Part shown: positions 55,145 through 64,000 of the stretch, piece after piece
Layout: each line of letters opens with the position of its first letter
Position numbering within the stretch: the stretch's first letter is position 1
Assembly: GCF_000281045.1 (NCBI RefSeq)
Contig: NW_008246100.1
Span: forward strand, 269,242 to 333,241
Reading direction: 5' to 3'
Length of the DNA: 64,000 nt
DNA from: Saprolegnia diclina VS20
Lineage: Eukaryota; Oomycota; Saprolegniomycetes; Saprolegniales; Saprolegniaceae
Notes under the pieces: generated by a model
Database searches by the model: none
Told to the model about the DNA's origin: nothing
The model's input: only the letters and a program-made list of their open reading frames with translations
Translations under genes and position numbers: made by a program

Positions 55145-55432
55145 TCACTCTTGGTTGCTCGTTTCCTTGGGCTTGTGCATCTCCGCAAAGTCGATTAGGG
55201 TGCTGCGGAACTCCTCGTACTTCTTTTTCCGCATGATCTTCTTCTCAACAATGTCATCGAGCTTCTTCAGGCCGCCAAAGAGGCGCTGGTCGACGAATTT
55301 GTCGATCATCGCGTCATTCAGCTGCTCGAATGCCTCCAGGAGCTTGTCCTTTGGCGCTGTGTTGAGAAACTTGAGGGCGAAGAGGACAGTCTTCGGGTCC
55401 ACGTTCGCAGCGGGGTCCATCGTCTTGCCCAT
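55145..55432 (-). CDS. Tandem small protein, copy 1 (95 aa)
   Basis: An intronless frame of 95 residues, start MGKTMDPAANVDPK. It is helical and charged. The core DQRLFGGLKKLDDIVEKKI and RKKKYEEF is shared with two neighbours in the same direction. A second shared stretch is FALKFLNTAPKDKLLE. No known family recognised. A longer upstream frame exists but is not shared between copies, so the ATG at 55432 is chosen. The conserved charge pattern in the face of diverged flanks points to selection on the protein. Confidence 0.7.
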   Translation of the reverse strand: MGKTMDPAANVDPKTVLFALKFLNTAPKDKLLEAFEQLNDAMIDKFVDQRLFGGLKKLDDIVEKKIMRKKKYEEFRSTLIDFAEMHKPKETSNQE

Positions 55433-56073
55433 GTTTGCTCTTGGTCGTGGCTTGTGGTCGCCAATGTTCAAATGCTCGGCTTTGAGCGACGAGAACGGTG
55501 GGCGCTCTAAAGATATCCCGCGCCTTTTCATAAGCCAATCCGAATGCGCCATTTTAAACCAAAGGTCACTGATTGGACCGAAAAAATATACGTGGCACTC
55601 TGCCCAACCAGGAAGGTCGCACTACCGGTTTCGAAATTCGAAGCGCCACGTCACGCAGCCTGGGCACCCTTCGAGAACCTTCGATGGCCGACCCAGCGTC
55701 GGGTTAAGGCGCTGTATTGACATCTTCAAGAGAGCAGAGTCCTCGTCCTTTCACTGTATGCCTGTCATGGATGTCCACTGCATACCATTCCGCTTTGCAG
55801 CATGATCGTCAGTCCGCTCCAGCCCAACTAGTCCATCATATCGCGCAGCCGAGAATGGTGATGGGCGACTTCACCGCTCCTGCTAATTTCGTCATAGTTG
55901 CTGGACCTTGGCAGTGTTTCGAGGGAGATATGTGCGCTCTGCAGCTCAAAATGCCCGCGCGAGTTACCCGCTTCGCTTGGAAGCTTCTTCCGCCCACAGG
56001 ATGGCGCCGACTCACAGTGCAAACAGTCTTATATTGGCGGGTTGCAATAGTACTACGTACAAGTTGACACGAC
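55433..56073. other. Spacer between tandem copies 1 and 2
   Basis: About 640 bp with no gene. The part upstream of copy 1 has ttttaaacc near 55552; copy 2 has ttttaacc near 56452, at a similar distance from its ATG. It may be a shared promoter element. Confidence 0.35.
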
Positions 56074-56361
56074 CTAATCTGTGACGGGCTTCTCCTTGGG
56101 CTTGTTGGCCGTCGCATAGTCCAGAATGACGCTCTTGAACTCTTCGTATTTCTTCTTTCGCATAATCTTCTTCTCGACAATGTCGTCCAGCTTCTTGAGA
56201 CCGCCAAAGAGGCGCTGGTCGAGAATCTTGTCGGCGACGCTGTCCGAGAGCCCGTCAAGGTTGTCGAGGAGCTTCTCTTTCGTGGCCGTGTTGAGGAACT
56301 TAAGTGCAAAGAGGAGGACCTTCGGGTCGACGTCGGCGGCGGGTTCCGTGGCCTTGCCCAT
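56074..56361 (-). CDS. Tandem small protein, copy 2 (95 aa)
   Basis: Intronless, 95 residues, start MGKATEPAADVDPK. Nearly collinear with copy 1: FALKFLNTATKEKLLDNL, then DQRLFGGLKKLDDIVEKKI and RKKKYEEFKSVILDY, ending PKEKPVTD. The two are the closest pair of the three copies. Function unknown. A start 11 codons upstream (56394) is possible but does not match copies 1 and 3. Confidence 0.7.
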   Translation of the reverse strand: MGKATEPAADVDPKVLLFALKFLNTATKEKLLDNLDGLSDSVADKILDQRLFGGLKKLDDIVEKKIMRKKKYEEFKSVILDYATANKPKEKPVTD

Positions 56362-56893
56362 GCTGTAGTTGTAGTTGTTGCTCGTTGGAGGCAAAAAGGA
56401 AAATGAGCTGTCGGACGAAGAGCTCGCGACGAGGTCGTCAAAGATAGGCCAGTTTTAACCAACTTCAACCAGCGAATATCGAACCTTGCCGTTGCGTAGC
56501 ATCTTCTTTTTTCACGCAACTCGTCGGGTCGGGGTACCCACGTCCGGATCGCGTCACGTGTGATCACGGGGCATGTCATAGGCTAGCTACGGCCATGCAG
56601 GACCGCATAGAGGGGCAAGCGCCATAGTGGGCAGCGCTATAGGAGGAGATGGGGATGGGTGGCGAGGTCCGTTCTTGCGTCAGGTAGCCCGAATGCGCCT
56701 TGATAGCAAGGAACTGGTATCGTAGAGCCTGGTCGGGTTGCTACTGTACGCGCCTACAATGTACTGACTGTTGCCATCGTGGCGTGGAATCGTGGGTGCT
56801 AAAAGCGTGTTGGTACAGATTAAGTTGAGGGCGACGACGGTCTGAAAGATTACAACTAGTAACTAACTAACTCCGTCGCCGTGTCCGCGGAGT
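56362..56893. other. Spacer between tandem copies 2 and 3
   Basis: About 530 bp, no gene seen. Probably the promoter of copy 2 and 3' flank of copy 3. Confidence 0.4.
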
Positions 56894-57196
56894 TCACGCG
56901 GTTTGGCGCTTCTCCTTGGGCTTGTGCTCGACGGCCCATTTCAGCGCAACGTCCTGAAACTCCTCAAACTTCTTTTTCCGCATGATCTTCTTCTCGAGGA
57001 TGTCATCGAGCTTCTTCATGCCGCCAAAGAGGCGCTGGTCGACGATCTTGTCGGCCATGTGGTCGGTGAAGTGGCCTTCAAACGTCTCGAGGAGCTTTTC
57101 CTTGGACGCGGTGTTCATGAACTTGATGAGGAAGATCATGGTCTTCTCGTCGACTTCGACGGTCGGCGCGTGGTGCGTGGCGTGGTGCTTGCCCAT
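56894..57196 (-). CDS. Tandem small protein, copy 3 (100 aa)
   Basis: Intronless, 100 residues, start MGKHHATHHAPTVEVDEK. It is the most diverged copy: FLIKFMNTASKEKLLETFEG, then DQRLFGGMKKLDDILEKKI and RKKKFEEFQDVALKW, ending PKEKRQTA. The His-rich insert after MGK is unique to it. The upstream region (57197-57460) is also open but not shared. Confidence 0.7.
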   Translation of the reverse strand: MGKHHATHHAPTVEVDEKTMIFLIKFMNTASKEKLLETFEGHFTDHMADKIVDQRLFGGMKKLDDILEKKIMRKKKFEEFQDVALKWAVEHKPKEKRQTA

Positions 57197-60100
57197 GTTG
57201 GAGGAGGAGGAGGTTGTTCGTAAAATCGAAAATGGACTCGAGAGCCGCCTTGAGGACACACAGCGGCGCGAGAGAAGGCGCTGGCCCGCGCCCGACATTC
57301 GGCGATCTTTGCTTGTCGGGTCTGTGTCGTTTTTTCGATACGAAGTTGAAGTAGCTATGGTCAGGCGCCTTCCTTGGACCAATGAGCGATCATGCAAATA
57401 AAATAGAGAATTATCATTGGTGGAGCCACATTGCACTTTCTTCGACCCGAAGCCAGCCAATTATATGAGAAATTGTATTGGATGTGGCGGCGTGCGTGTT
57501 TCTTCATCAAGCCAGCGTGCATGTGGCGATCTTGTTGGTTGATACAAAGCGCTTGATATGTCGTACCCCGTGAGAGCCTGCTGCGGAGAAGCCCGCTTCG
57601 CAAAGATGTGCAGCCCCATACCCTTCTGCAGTGAGCGGCGATCAGAGTTGGGACGTTGAGGTTGTATAGGCCGGTCGAGCGCGTGCGCCGTTGCGGCGGG
57701 TTCTCAGCGCTGCGTATCTCGAGCCCGCCACGTCTGTCCGCAGGGCCAATTCTGGTCGACGAAGGCGTACGTCGTGGGGAATTGACTGCAGCCCCTCTCC
57801 TCTGTCCGCATGTCATTGCCCACAAAGCGTGCTATTTTGCCTCGCTAAAAAGAATGCGCCGCTATCTATCCCATATAAAATCTCCCGTAAATCGACAGTG
57901 TTTGTCAGAACGGAACTCGCCCACCGCAGTCTACAGAAGAGTCTACGTGAATCCTGTAGCTTTGTGAAATATGGCTTGTTTCATCGCGGACAGAACGTTG
58001 TGCTCGAGTGCAGGTACGCAAGAAGGCGAAAAACCTGCTGCCTGGATTGAGCGCGTGTATACACCACGGAGGCACACCAATCGTAGCTGCTCCAAGCGTC
58101 TCTCACATTTTGCTGGCAACGATGAGCCTGCGTACAAAGCGTGGGAATTGGCCAAGCAGCTGCGCCGGGGCTCCATGCGCGACGCCACCCTCTGGTCCAT
58201 TCTGCAGCAATCCTCCTCGCATGTCTCTGCTGTCTTTGAACTTGCAGCATGTTGTAGCTCTTATTGCCGTGAATGGACTCTTCTGCGCTCTTTTGAATTT
58301 TGAAACGGCTCAGTCAATGTGTCAGTTTCGCAGGCCCTTGTGGATCGGCAAAATCGTGCGTTCATTGGTTGAAATGTCATTGCAGCTTGTGGCTTTTAGC
58401 CAATCGTTTCACATGTGGGTAGCATAGCCTATTGCTGTATTTGTTTTGTGTATATACTTGGTATTTGTATTAGTCTGGTATTATACCGATAAATTATGTG
58501 GAAGCTTACTTTCGCAACACAGTTTTATTGGTCAAGAGGCTGTTTTTTAAAACAATGACCAGCCCCACTCTCTATACAAAACTAGAGTATGTTATAGCTT
58601 GCATTGTATTATATTGCAATCCAGTGGGAGCCAATCGTTTTCGCGGGCGTCGGCCCGATGCTCGCATTTGCAAACTGGAAGCCAAGTAGGAAGAAGGCAT
58701 GGATTAATCAGCCACGGGTTTCCCCCATAACTTATTGGCCTTCATGACCATGCGAAAGTAGTCTGAGGCCCTTAATTAGCTTGCGAGACAGACTGCAGAC
58801 ACGTACGACATCGACCTCGGTCGGTGGTGGACGTCCTACGGTTCAGTGTGCCATGTTCCTTTCTCAGTTCTTGAGGAGGAAAATCCATGGCGCCACCGGT
58901 CTCGTTCGCCAGTCTGGACCCCGACATTCTTATCGCCATATATACTTTCATCGGTTTCGGGTCCGTGTGAGGAAACAAAAACACATAACCATCTTTCGAC
59001 AGAAGGTCTCCAACCAATGTCGAGAACCTACCATATTCTGATGGACCCTACACAATTATCATTGTGCGCTTTGCGCGTTCCTGTAGACTAGTCACTAGAC
59101 GCCTGAATATAAAGACTAAGACGCGAAAAAGAAATTACCTGAAGCCACACGATTTTTCAACGTTGTTCGTGGTCTTCTCGAGGATAGAGCAAGGGGCGAA
59201 GCCGGAGACGAGAGCAGAGGTCGTTGTCACCCAGGACACAAGAGTTTACATGAGATGCTTCAGCACGACGAACCGAAACTCAAAAATGCTGATCGCTTCT
59301 CGCCAGCGTTCCACCTGCAAAGCACTGATCATGTGATGGCGGGTACACATCCAGCATCTACCAGCAGGGCGTCCTGTGAGGCAGATCAGGCCCGAGATGG
59401 TGATGTAAATGGTTGGATTCGCCCGTGGCGGGTCTGGTGCTCGGCGCAATGTGGTCGCGTTCGTTGTTGGCATTGCGATTTGGTGGCCATCAACTTGGCC
59501 ATCCCGTACACGAAAGAGACATTGAAGCAACGCCAATCTGGTTACCTCTGGTTTACTTGCCTTCGGCAGGCCTGTACAAATGTATCGTACTTAGCACTGA
59601 ACCTCAGATCATGCCACACAACGCGGCCACACTCCCAGAAAGATCAGTGACCTTTGCCCGAGTCTGGCGCGAAGATGTTGAAGTAGGGCTTGCTTCAAGG
59701 AGGGCTGGCAATTTCAACAACAGATGCAAGGACCATTGACTCATGGCAAGGGGAAAAACTACCATGCTACAATTATGATGGGCGATTGGTTCCTCGGAAG
59801 TCGATGTAGTAAAACGAAATCCGTAGAGGACATCGCTCTGGCTCACAGAGAACGTCCAGCTCCTCGTAGTACGATACATGCTCGCCGAGTTTACAGGCAT
59901 CTTCTTGCACGTGCGATCAAGTACATAAGTTATGCTTTCGTTGTTGTAATCGAGACGACTCTTTGCGTCTGCCAAACGCCGCCACACATTTGACAGCGTT
60001 TCCATAGCCCCTTTTGCCAAGCTACTGTCCAAGGACTCGAGGAAGCACACCGAAGCGAGTTCGACGCCTACCACAGTAACCAGCACCAACCACTGGACTC

Positions 60101-61165
60101 GCGCAACGTCTCTACTCGGTGTGTCCACGACGACAGCCATGCGCACGACCGAGCAGCGTGTCGTCTGCCTCAACCCGCGCAAGCAAAGTGCGCAGGCCAC
60201 GGCACAAGGCAGCCCAAGTGTGTAACGCCATCTCTAATGTCGACTCAGCGCTAGACGGCGCCCAAAGACGGCGGCGCATCGAGGCGCGAGCGCGGCGATT
60301 ACGGATGGCGTCATTGTACAGGGACAGGAAATATCCACACCCGCTGTGGGTGCACCTAACGAGGGTCGGCCAGAGAGAGGAAAGAAGAAGGGGCACCCGA
60401 GAACACCAATGCAGCGCTGCGTTGCCACATTGCACTTTTCTGCGAGCCGCCCGACAGTTGGCAGACGCCCGAGGTGCTTGTCCATCAGCTGGCGCAATAG
60501 CCCAATCACCTGCATGGCCATGATGCAACGCATCGCATTTATAATCATTTGCGAGCCACGGGCAAATCGAAGGCGGCGGCGCCATGACGTCGATCGGAAG
60601 GAGTCTATGACGGCGCCTGCTAGTGTCCCCATCCTTGTCGCCGCACCTAGAGCTCATTTCGCATATCAACTTGCGGCCACCACTCGCCGGAAGGCTGCCC
60701 ATGCGCCCAGGTTTTGTCACGGCTGCCAACCGAAGATGACGGAAAGTCGAGTCTTCGTACCTCCCGATTGCGAGGGGAGACAGGGCTCGACCCATCCGGC
60801 GTGGGTATGGGTCAGTAAGGGCCACAAGGGCCGCGGCGTTCTTGTTTCGTGAACCTTCGGAACCTTCGGGTAACGCGCGCAAGAGTAGTAGCCGATGACG
60901 AAGAGGCCCCGGGCGCAGAAACCTCGACCCGCCGAGGCGTCGCGGACAGGCGGCGCGACGGCGATCGCCAGGAGCTCCTGCTCTGATATGCCCACGTGGT
61001 TGCAAAAGCCAATGGCAGCACGCGCGACGAGCGTGTCGCAGGACGCGCGTAACAGGGTCGATCGGAAAGAAAGGGTATACTGGGGCGAATTAGGTTGAAG
61101 CCAATGGTTGAATAAACATTGTCGGCGCGCCGAGCAGCAATGGTCATTTCCCAACGAGCGCCAAG
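57197..61165. other. About 4 kb gene-poor region
   Basis: No convincing gene. Between 57500 and 59300 there are only short frames and AT-rich stretches. From 59600 to 61000 the minus strand has several coding-like fragments in different frames (for example AAIGFCNHVGISEQELLAIA near 61020-60960) that did not join into a clean model. This may be a decayed gene or remnants of an element. Confidence 0.4.
59604..60140 (-). CDS. Hypothetical ORF, 178 aa, weak
   Basis: An open frame from ATG at 60140 (MAVVVDTPSRDV) with one hydrophobic segment (WLVLVTVVGVELASVCFL). No domain recognised. It could be an exon of a larger decayed gene on this strand, or chance. Composition is less biased than in the sure genes. 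Confidence 0.2.
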   Translation of the reverse strand: MAVVVDTPSRDVARVQWLVLVTVVGVELASVCFLESLDSSLAKGAMETLSNVWRRLADAKSRLDYNNESITYVLDRTCKKMPVNSASMYRTTRSWTFSVSQSDVLYGFRFTTSTSEEPIAHHNCSMVVFPLAMSQWSLHLLLKLPALLEASPTSTSSRQTRAKVTDLSGSVAALCGMI

Positions 61166-63204
61166 ATGCCTAAGTACACAGCCACGAGCATCACCGACGA
61201 GGTGGACATCCGCGTGACGGACCGCAACGCCAAGTTTGAGCCCACGACGCTCTGCAAGATGTTCCAGGCGACGGCGGCCAAGTACGCGTCGCAGCCGGCC
61301 TTGCACTACAAGCAGAATGGCGAGTGGTACGGAGGAGCTACTTTCTCTGTATGCTGACGCTCATCAACGCAATGCTCTAGGGCGTCGTACACGTGGAAGG
61401 AGTACGAGGCCAAGGCCATGGCCTTTGCCAAGGCACTCGTCTCGTTGGGTTTTGACCGCTTCGACACGGTCTCGATCTCGGGCTTCAACTCGACCGAGTG
61501 GTTTGCCGCGTATATGGGCTGCATCATGGCCGGTGGCGCCGCCACGGGCGTCTACACGACCAACGGCCCGACGGCGTGCCAGTACGTCTGCAACAACTCG
61601 TTGGCGCGCGTTGTTGTCTGCGACGGCGTCAAGCAGCTCGAAAAGTTCATGTCGATCGCCGATCAACTGCCGTCGCTCAAGGCTCTTGTCGTGTGTACGT
61701 ATTCAAATTGCACTTTCGACTACGATCTCATGCCAACTGCGTGCATTTAGACAATGCGCAACTCCCGGCCGACGTCGAGTGCTGCGTGCCCATCTACGAC
61801 TTTGAGGCGTTCCTCGGCCTTGGCTCGGACATTACGACGGCAACGATTCAAGAACGCATCGACGTTCAGCGCCCGGGCAACTGCGCGTCGCTCATCTATA
61901 CGTCCGGCACGACCGGCAACCCAAAGGGCGTCATGCTCTCGCACGACAACCTGACGTACACACTGCGCGCGGTCACGTCGGGCTTCCAGGGCGACCTCTT
62001 CAACAACACGGAGCGCATCATTTCGTTCCTTCCGCTGTCGCACATTGCCGGCCAGATCCTCGACATTGGCATCCAGATTTACTACGGTCTCCACATTTAC
62101 TTTGCCGAGCCGGATGCGCTCAAGGGCTCGCTCGGCAAGACGATGAAGGAGGTGCACCCGACCTTCTTCCTCGGCGTCCCCCGCGTCTTTGAGAAGATCT
62201 CGGAAAAAATGGTCGAGGTCGGCCGCGGCTCCAAGGGCCTCAAGAAGGCGATCGCGACGTGGGCCCGCCGCGTCGGTGGCCAAAAGGTTGTCATGAGCCA
62301 GTACCACGAGTCGGGCGGCAAGCCGTGCGGCTACGACTTTGCCAAGGCGCTCGTCTTCAACAAGGTGCGCGACGCGCTCGGTCTCGACAAGTGCAAGGCG
62401 TTCTACTCGGGCGCGGCGCCGCTGAGCCCGGAAGTCACGGCCTTCTTTGCGTCGCTCGACATTCCGATCTACGAAGCCATGGGGCTCAGCGAGACGACGG
62501 GCATTTCGTTCTTCAACTACCCGCACAAGTGGAAGCAGAGCTGCCTTGGGCACTTCCTTACGGGCACGGACGTCAAGATCGACCCGACCAACTCGGAGCT
62601 GCTCATTCGCGGTCGCCACGTCATGATGGGCTACATCAACAACGAAGAAGGCACGGCCGCGGCCCTTGACGAAGAAGGTTTCCTTCACACGGGCGACTGC
62701 GCGTCGTTGGACTCGGATGGCTTTGCGTACATGACGGGTCGCCTCAAGGAGCTCATCATCACGGCCGGCGGCGAGAACGTCCCGCCCGTCCTCATCGAAA
62801 ACGTCATCAAGGAAGAGCTCCCGCTCCTCGGCAACGTCATGATCATTGGCGACAAGCGCAAGTTCCTCTCGGCCATCTTTACGTTCCGCGTCACGGTCGA
62901 CGAGCACGGCGAACCCACCGACAAGCTCGACGCCGAGGCCAAGTACATTTTGGCGCAAATCGACTCGGGCGCGACAACGGTGGCCGAGGCGATGGCCGAC
63001 CCGAAGATCAAGACGTACCTCGACGCCGGCCTCAAGCGCGCGAACGCCCGCGCCACGTCGCGCGCGCAGAACGTGCAAAAGTACATTTTTGTCGCGCGCG
63101 ACTTTAGCGTGCCCGGCGGCGAGATGACGCCGACACTCAAGATCAAGCGCAACGTGGTCGCCGACAAGTACGCGACCGAGATCGACGCCATGTACGGCCA
63201 CTAA
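61166..63204 (+). CDS. Long-chain acyl-CoA synthetase, ACSBG type
   Basis: Three exons (61166-61326, 61381-61694, 61751-63204) give 642 residues. It has the AMP-binding P-loop YTSGTTGNPKG (around residue 215), the adenylate motif YEAMGLSETTG, and the C-terminal HTGDCASLDSDGFAYMTGR with the LKELIITAGGENVPP hinge. The overall order and the phrase FNSTEWFAAYMGCIMAGG fit the bubblegum (ACSBG) branch. The enzyme activates long-chain fatty acids to acyl-CoA with ATP. No membrane anchor or targeting signal is clear. Introns of 54 and 56 nt; the second has a GTACGT donor. A paralogue follows at 63873. Confidence 0.93.
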
Positions 63205-63872
63205 GCCGCCCGAGTCTATTTGTATAATCCACTGTCGTTTCCTTTGTACAAATTGGTTACGTCCACACGCAGCGAAGATCACGAGCGATCACCCAGCTGG
63301 TCGCATCAACAGTTTTCTGTCCACACAGTTTCAATGATTGGGAGCTGGAGAACCCGTTGGGTGTGAGTTTGGTTGTCGCCGAGGTCTGCGTGGAGATGGT
63401 CATGCAAATGATGGACAGCTCATTCATCGCAAGCTACAATATAACTTGCCAACCTCGCCAACGTATTGTAGTTAGTGTAGGTGATCTCGCGATTCACTAT
63501 TAGTATGAGTTGTTTGAAACCGCCTTGGATTGTCGCAGGTTCCACTGTACATGTACGTGGAGGGGTACGGTCCTTATATAGCCCGGAGCGACTTGGTACC
63601 GGTCTTGATGCCCGCGCCGAATGGATGCTGTGGCGACCATGATGAAGTGAAGCTCAACTTCGAGAAGCATCCGGCAGTGGGACGACAACGTAGCGTCGTC
63701 GTTCCAGCGACGTCCATTTGGCATGACGTCCACGCTCAAGTATCGTAGAAGTCTGTCTGTGGTCAGTGTCTCGCATGACGCGACGCAGCTGATTGGTCGA
63801 CGGACTACAACCCGGGGCAGTTCCCCGCCTTCGTTGGCTCATTTTCGCTTTTCGCCAGCAAGCAGCAGCAGC
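63205..63872. other. Spacer between two acyl-CoA synthetase genes
   Basis: About 670 bp, no gene seen. It should contain the promoter of the second copy. Confidence 0.45.
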
Positions 63873-64000
63873 ATGCCCAAGTACACGGTGGGTCCAGCCT
63901 CCGTAGTTTGGCACCAGCTTATCGAGTACTGTTTATCGTAGACGACGAGCATCCGCGACGAGGTCGACATCCGCCTCGATGAACGCACAGCGTCGCTGCC
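63873..64000 (+). CDS. Second acyl-CoA synthetase copy, truncated by window end
   Basis: A 15-nt first exon (63873-63887, MPKYT), a 54-nt intron (63888-63941) and the start of exon 2 reading TTSIRDEVDIRLDERT. This matches the first residues of the copy at 61166 (MPKYTATSITDEVDIR). It is therefore a tandem paralogue in the same direction. Unlike copy 1 it has an intron after codon 5. The rest lies beyond the window. Confidence 0.8.

Noticed and set aside
61747-63282. 511-codon open frame on the minus strand
   Set aside because: Antisense to the acyl-CoA synthetase; no recognisable protein features.
1-64000. TGA used as a sense codon genome-wide
   Set aside because: Several secure genes end in TGA at the right place (for example the MYB gene at 18421 and the AKTIP-like gene at 8763), and TGG is used normally, so general recoding does not fit.
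1-64000. tRNA, rRNA, CRISPR arrays or intact transposons
   Set aside because: No cloverleaf, rRNA signature, regular repeat-spacer array or transposase/reverse transcriptase motif was seen; a tool-based scan was not possible.

Overview
This is a 64 kb window of compact, GC-rich eukaryotic nuclear DNA. The likely source is an oomycete, probably a member of the Saprolegniales (inference). The evidence is dense genes on both strands, intergenic gaps often under 200 bp, and about 70 very short introns (mostly 40-60 nt) that usually begin GTACG and end (C/T)AG. A flagellar dynein-assembly factor fits a zoosporic life cycle. Several proteins have domain combinations typical of stramenopiles, such as a THAQKY-type MYB protein, a receiver-kinase-DUF547 fusion and a plant-type DYRK. 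No rRNA, tRNA, CRISPR or intact transposon was recognised. All exon models were built by hand from reading frames and splice signals, without transcripts.

Layout. 0-12 kb: a 5'-truncated PH-domain protein, a CDGSH iron-sulfur protein, an unidentified multi-exon locus, a small membrane protein with an in-frame TGA, ALG9 mannosyltransferase, an AKTIP-like E2 variant and a DDX55/Spb4 helicase. 12-21 kb: an unusual caspase-like/FN3/IQ/WW protein, a MYB-like regulator, a TTC33-like TPR protein and the RIO2 kinase. 21-31 kb: an ankyrin protein, an unidentified gene, DAW1, a Rab8-like GTPase, a small membrane protein and a GNPTAB-like Stealth phosphotransferase. 31-39 kb: an REXO-type exonuclease, LEO1, a coiled-coil protein and a Ras GTPase. 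39-53 kb: the REC-NEK-DUF547 kinase, a RING-H2 protein, DYRK, PCID2, a Nudix hydrolase, an anoctamin, an RPRD-like CID protein and a zinc-finger protein. 53-64 kb: gene-poor DNA, three tandem copies of a small unidentified protein, and two tandem acyl-CoA synthetase genes, the second cut by the window end.

The genes are mostly housekeeping and do not form one pathway. Themes are RNA and ribosome maturation (DDX55, RIO2, REXO, PCID2, RPRD, LEO1), glycosylation and lysosomal-type tagging (ALG9, GNPTAB-like), and signalling or trafficking (Rab, Ras, AKTIP, kinases). The best candidates for something undescribed are the caspase-like modular protein, the receiver-kinase-DUF547 fusion and the tandem family of about 95-residue proteins.
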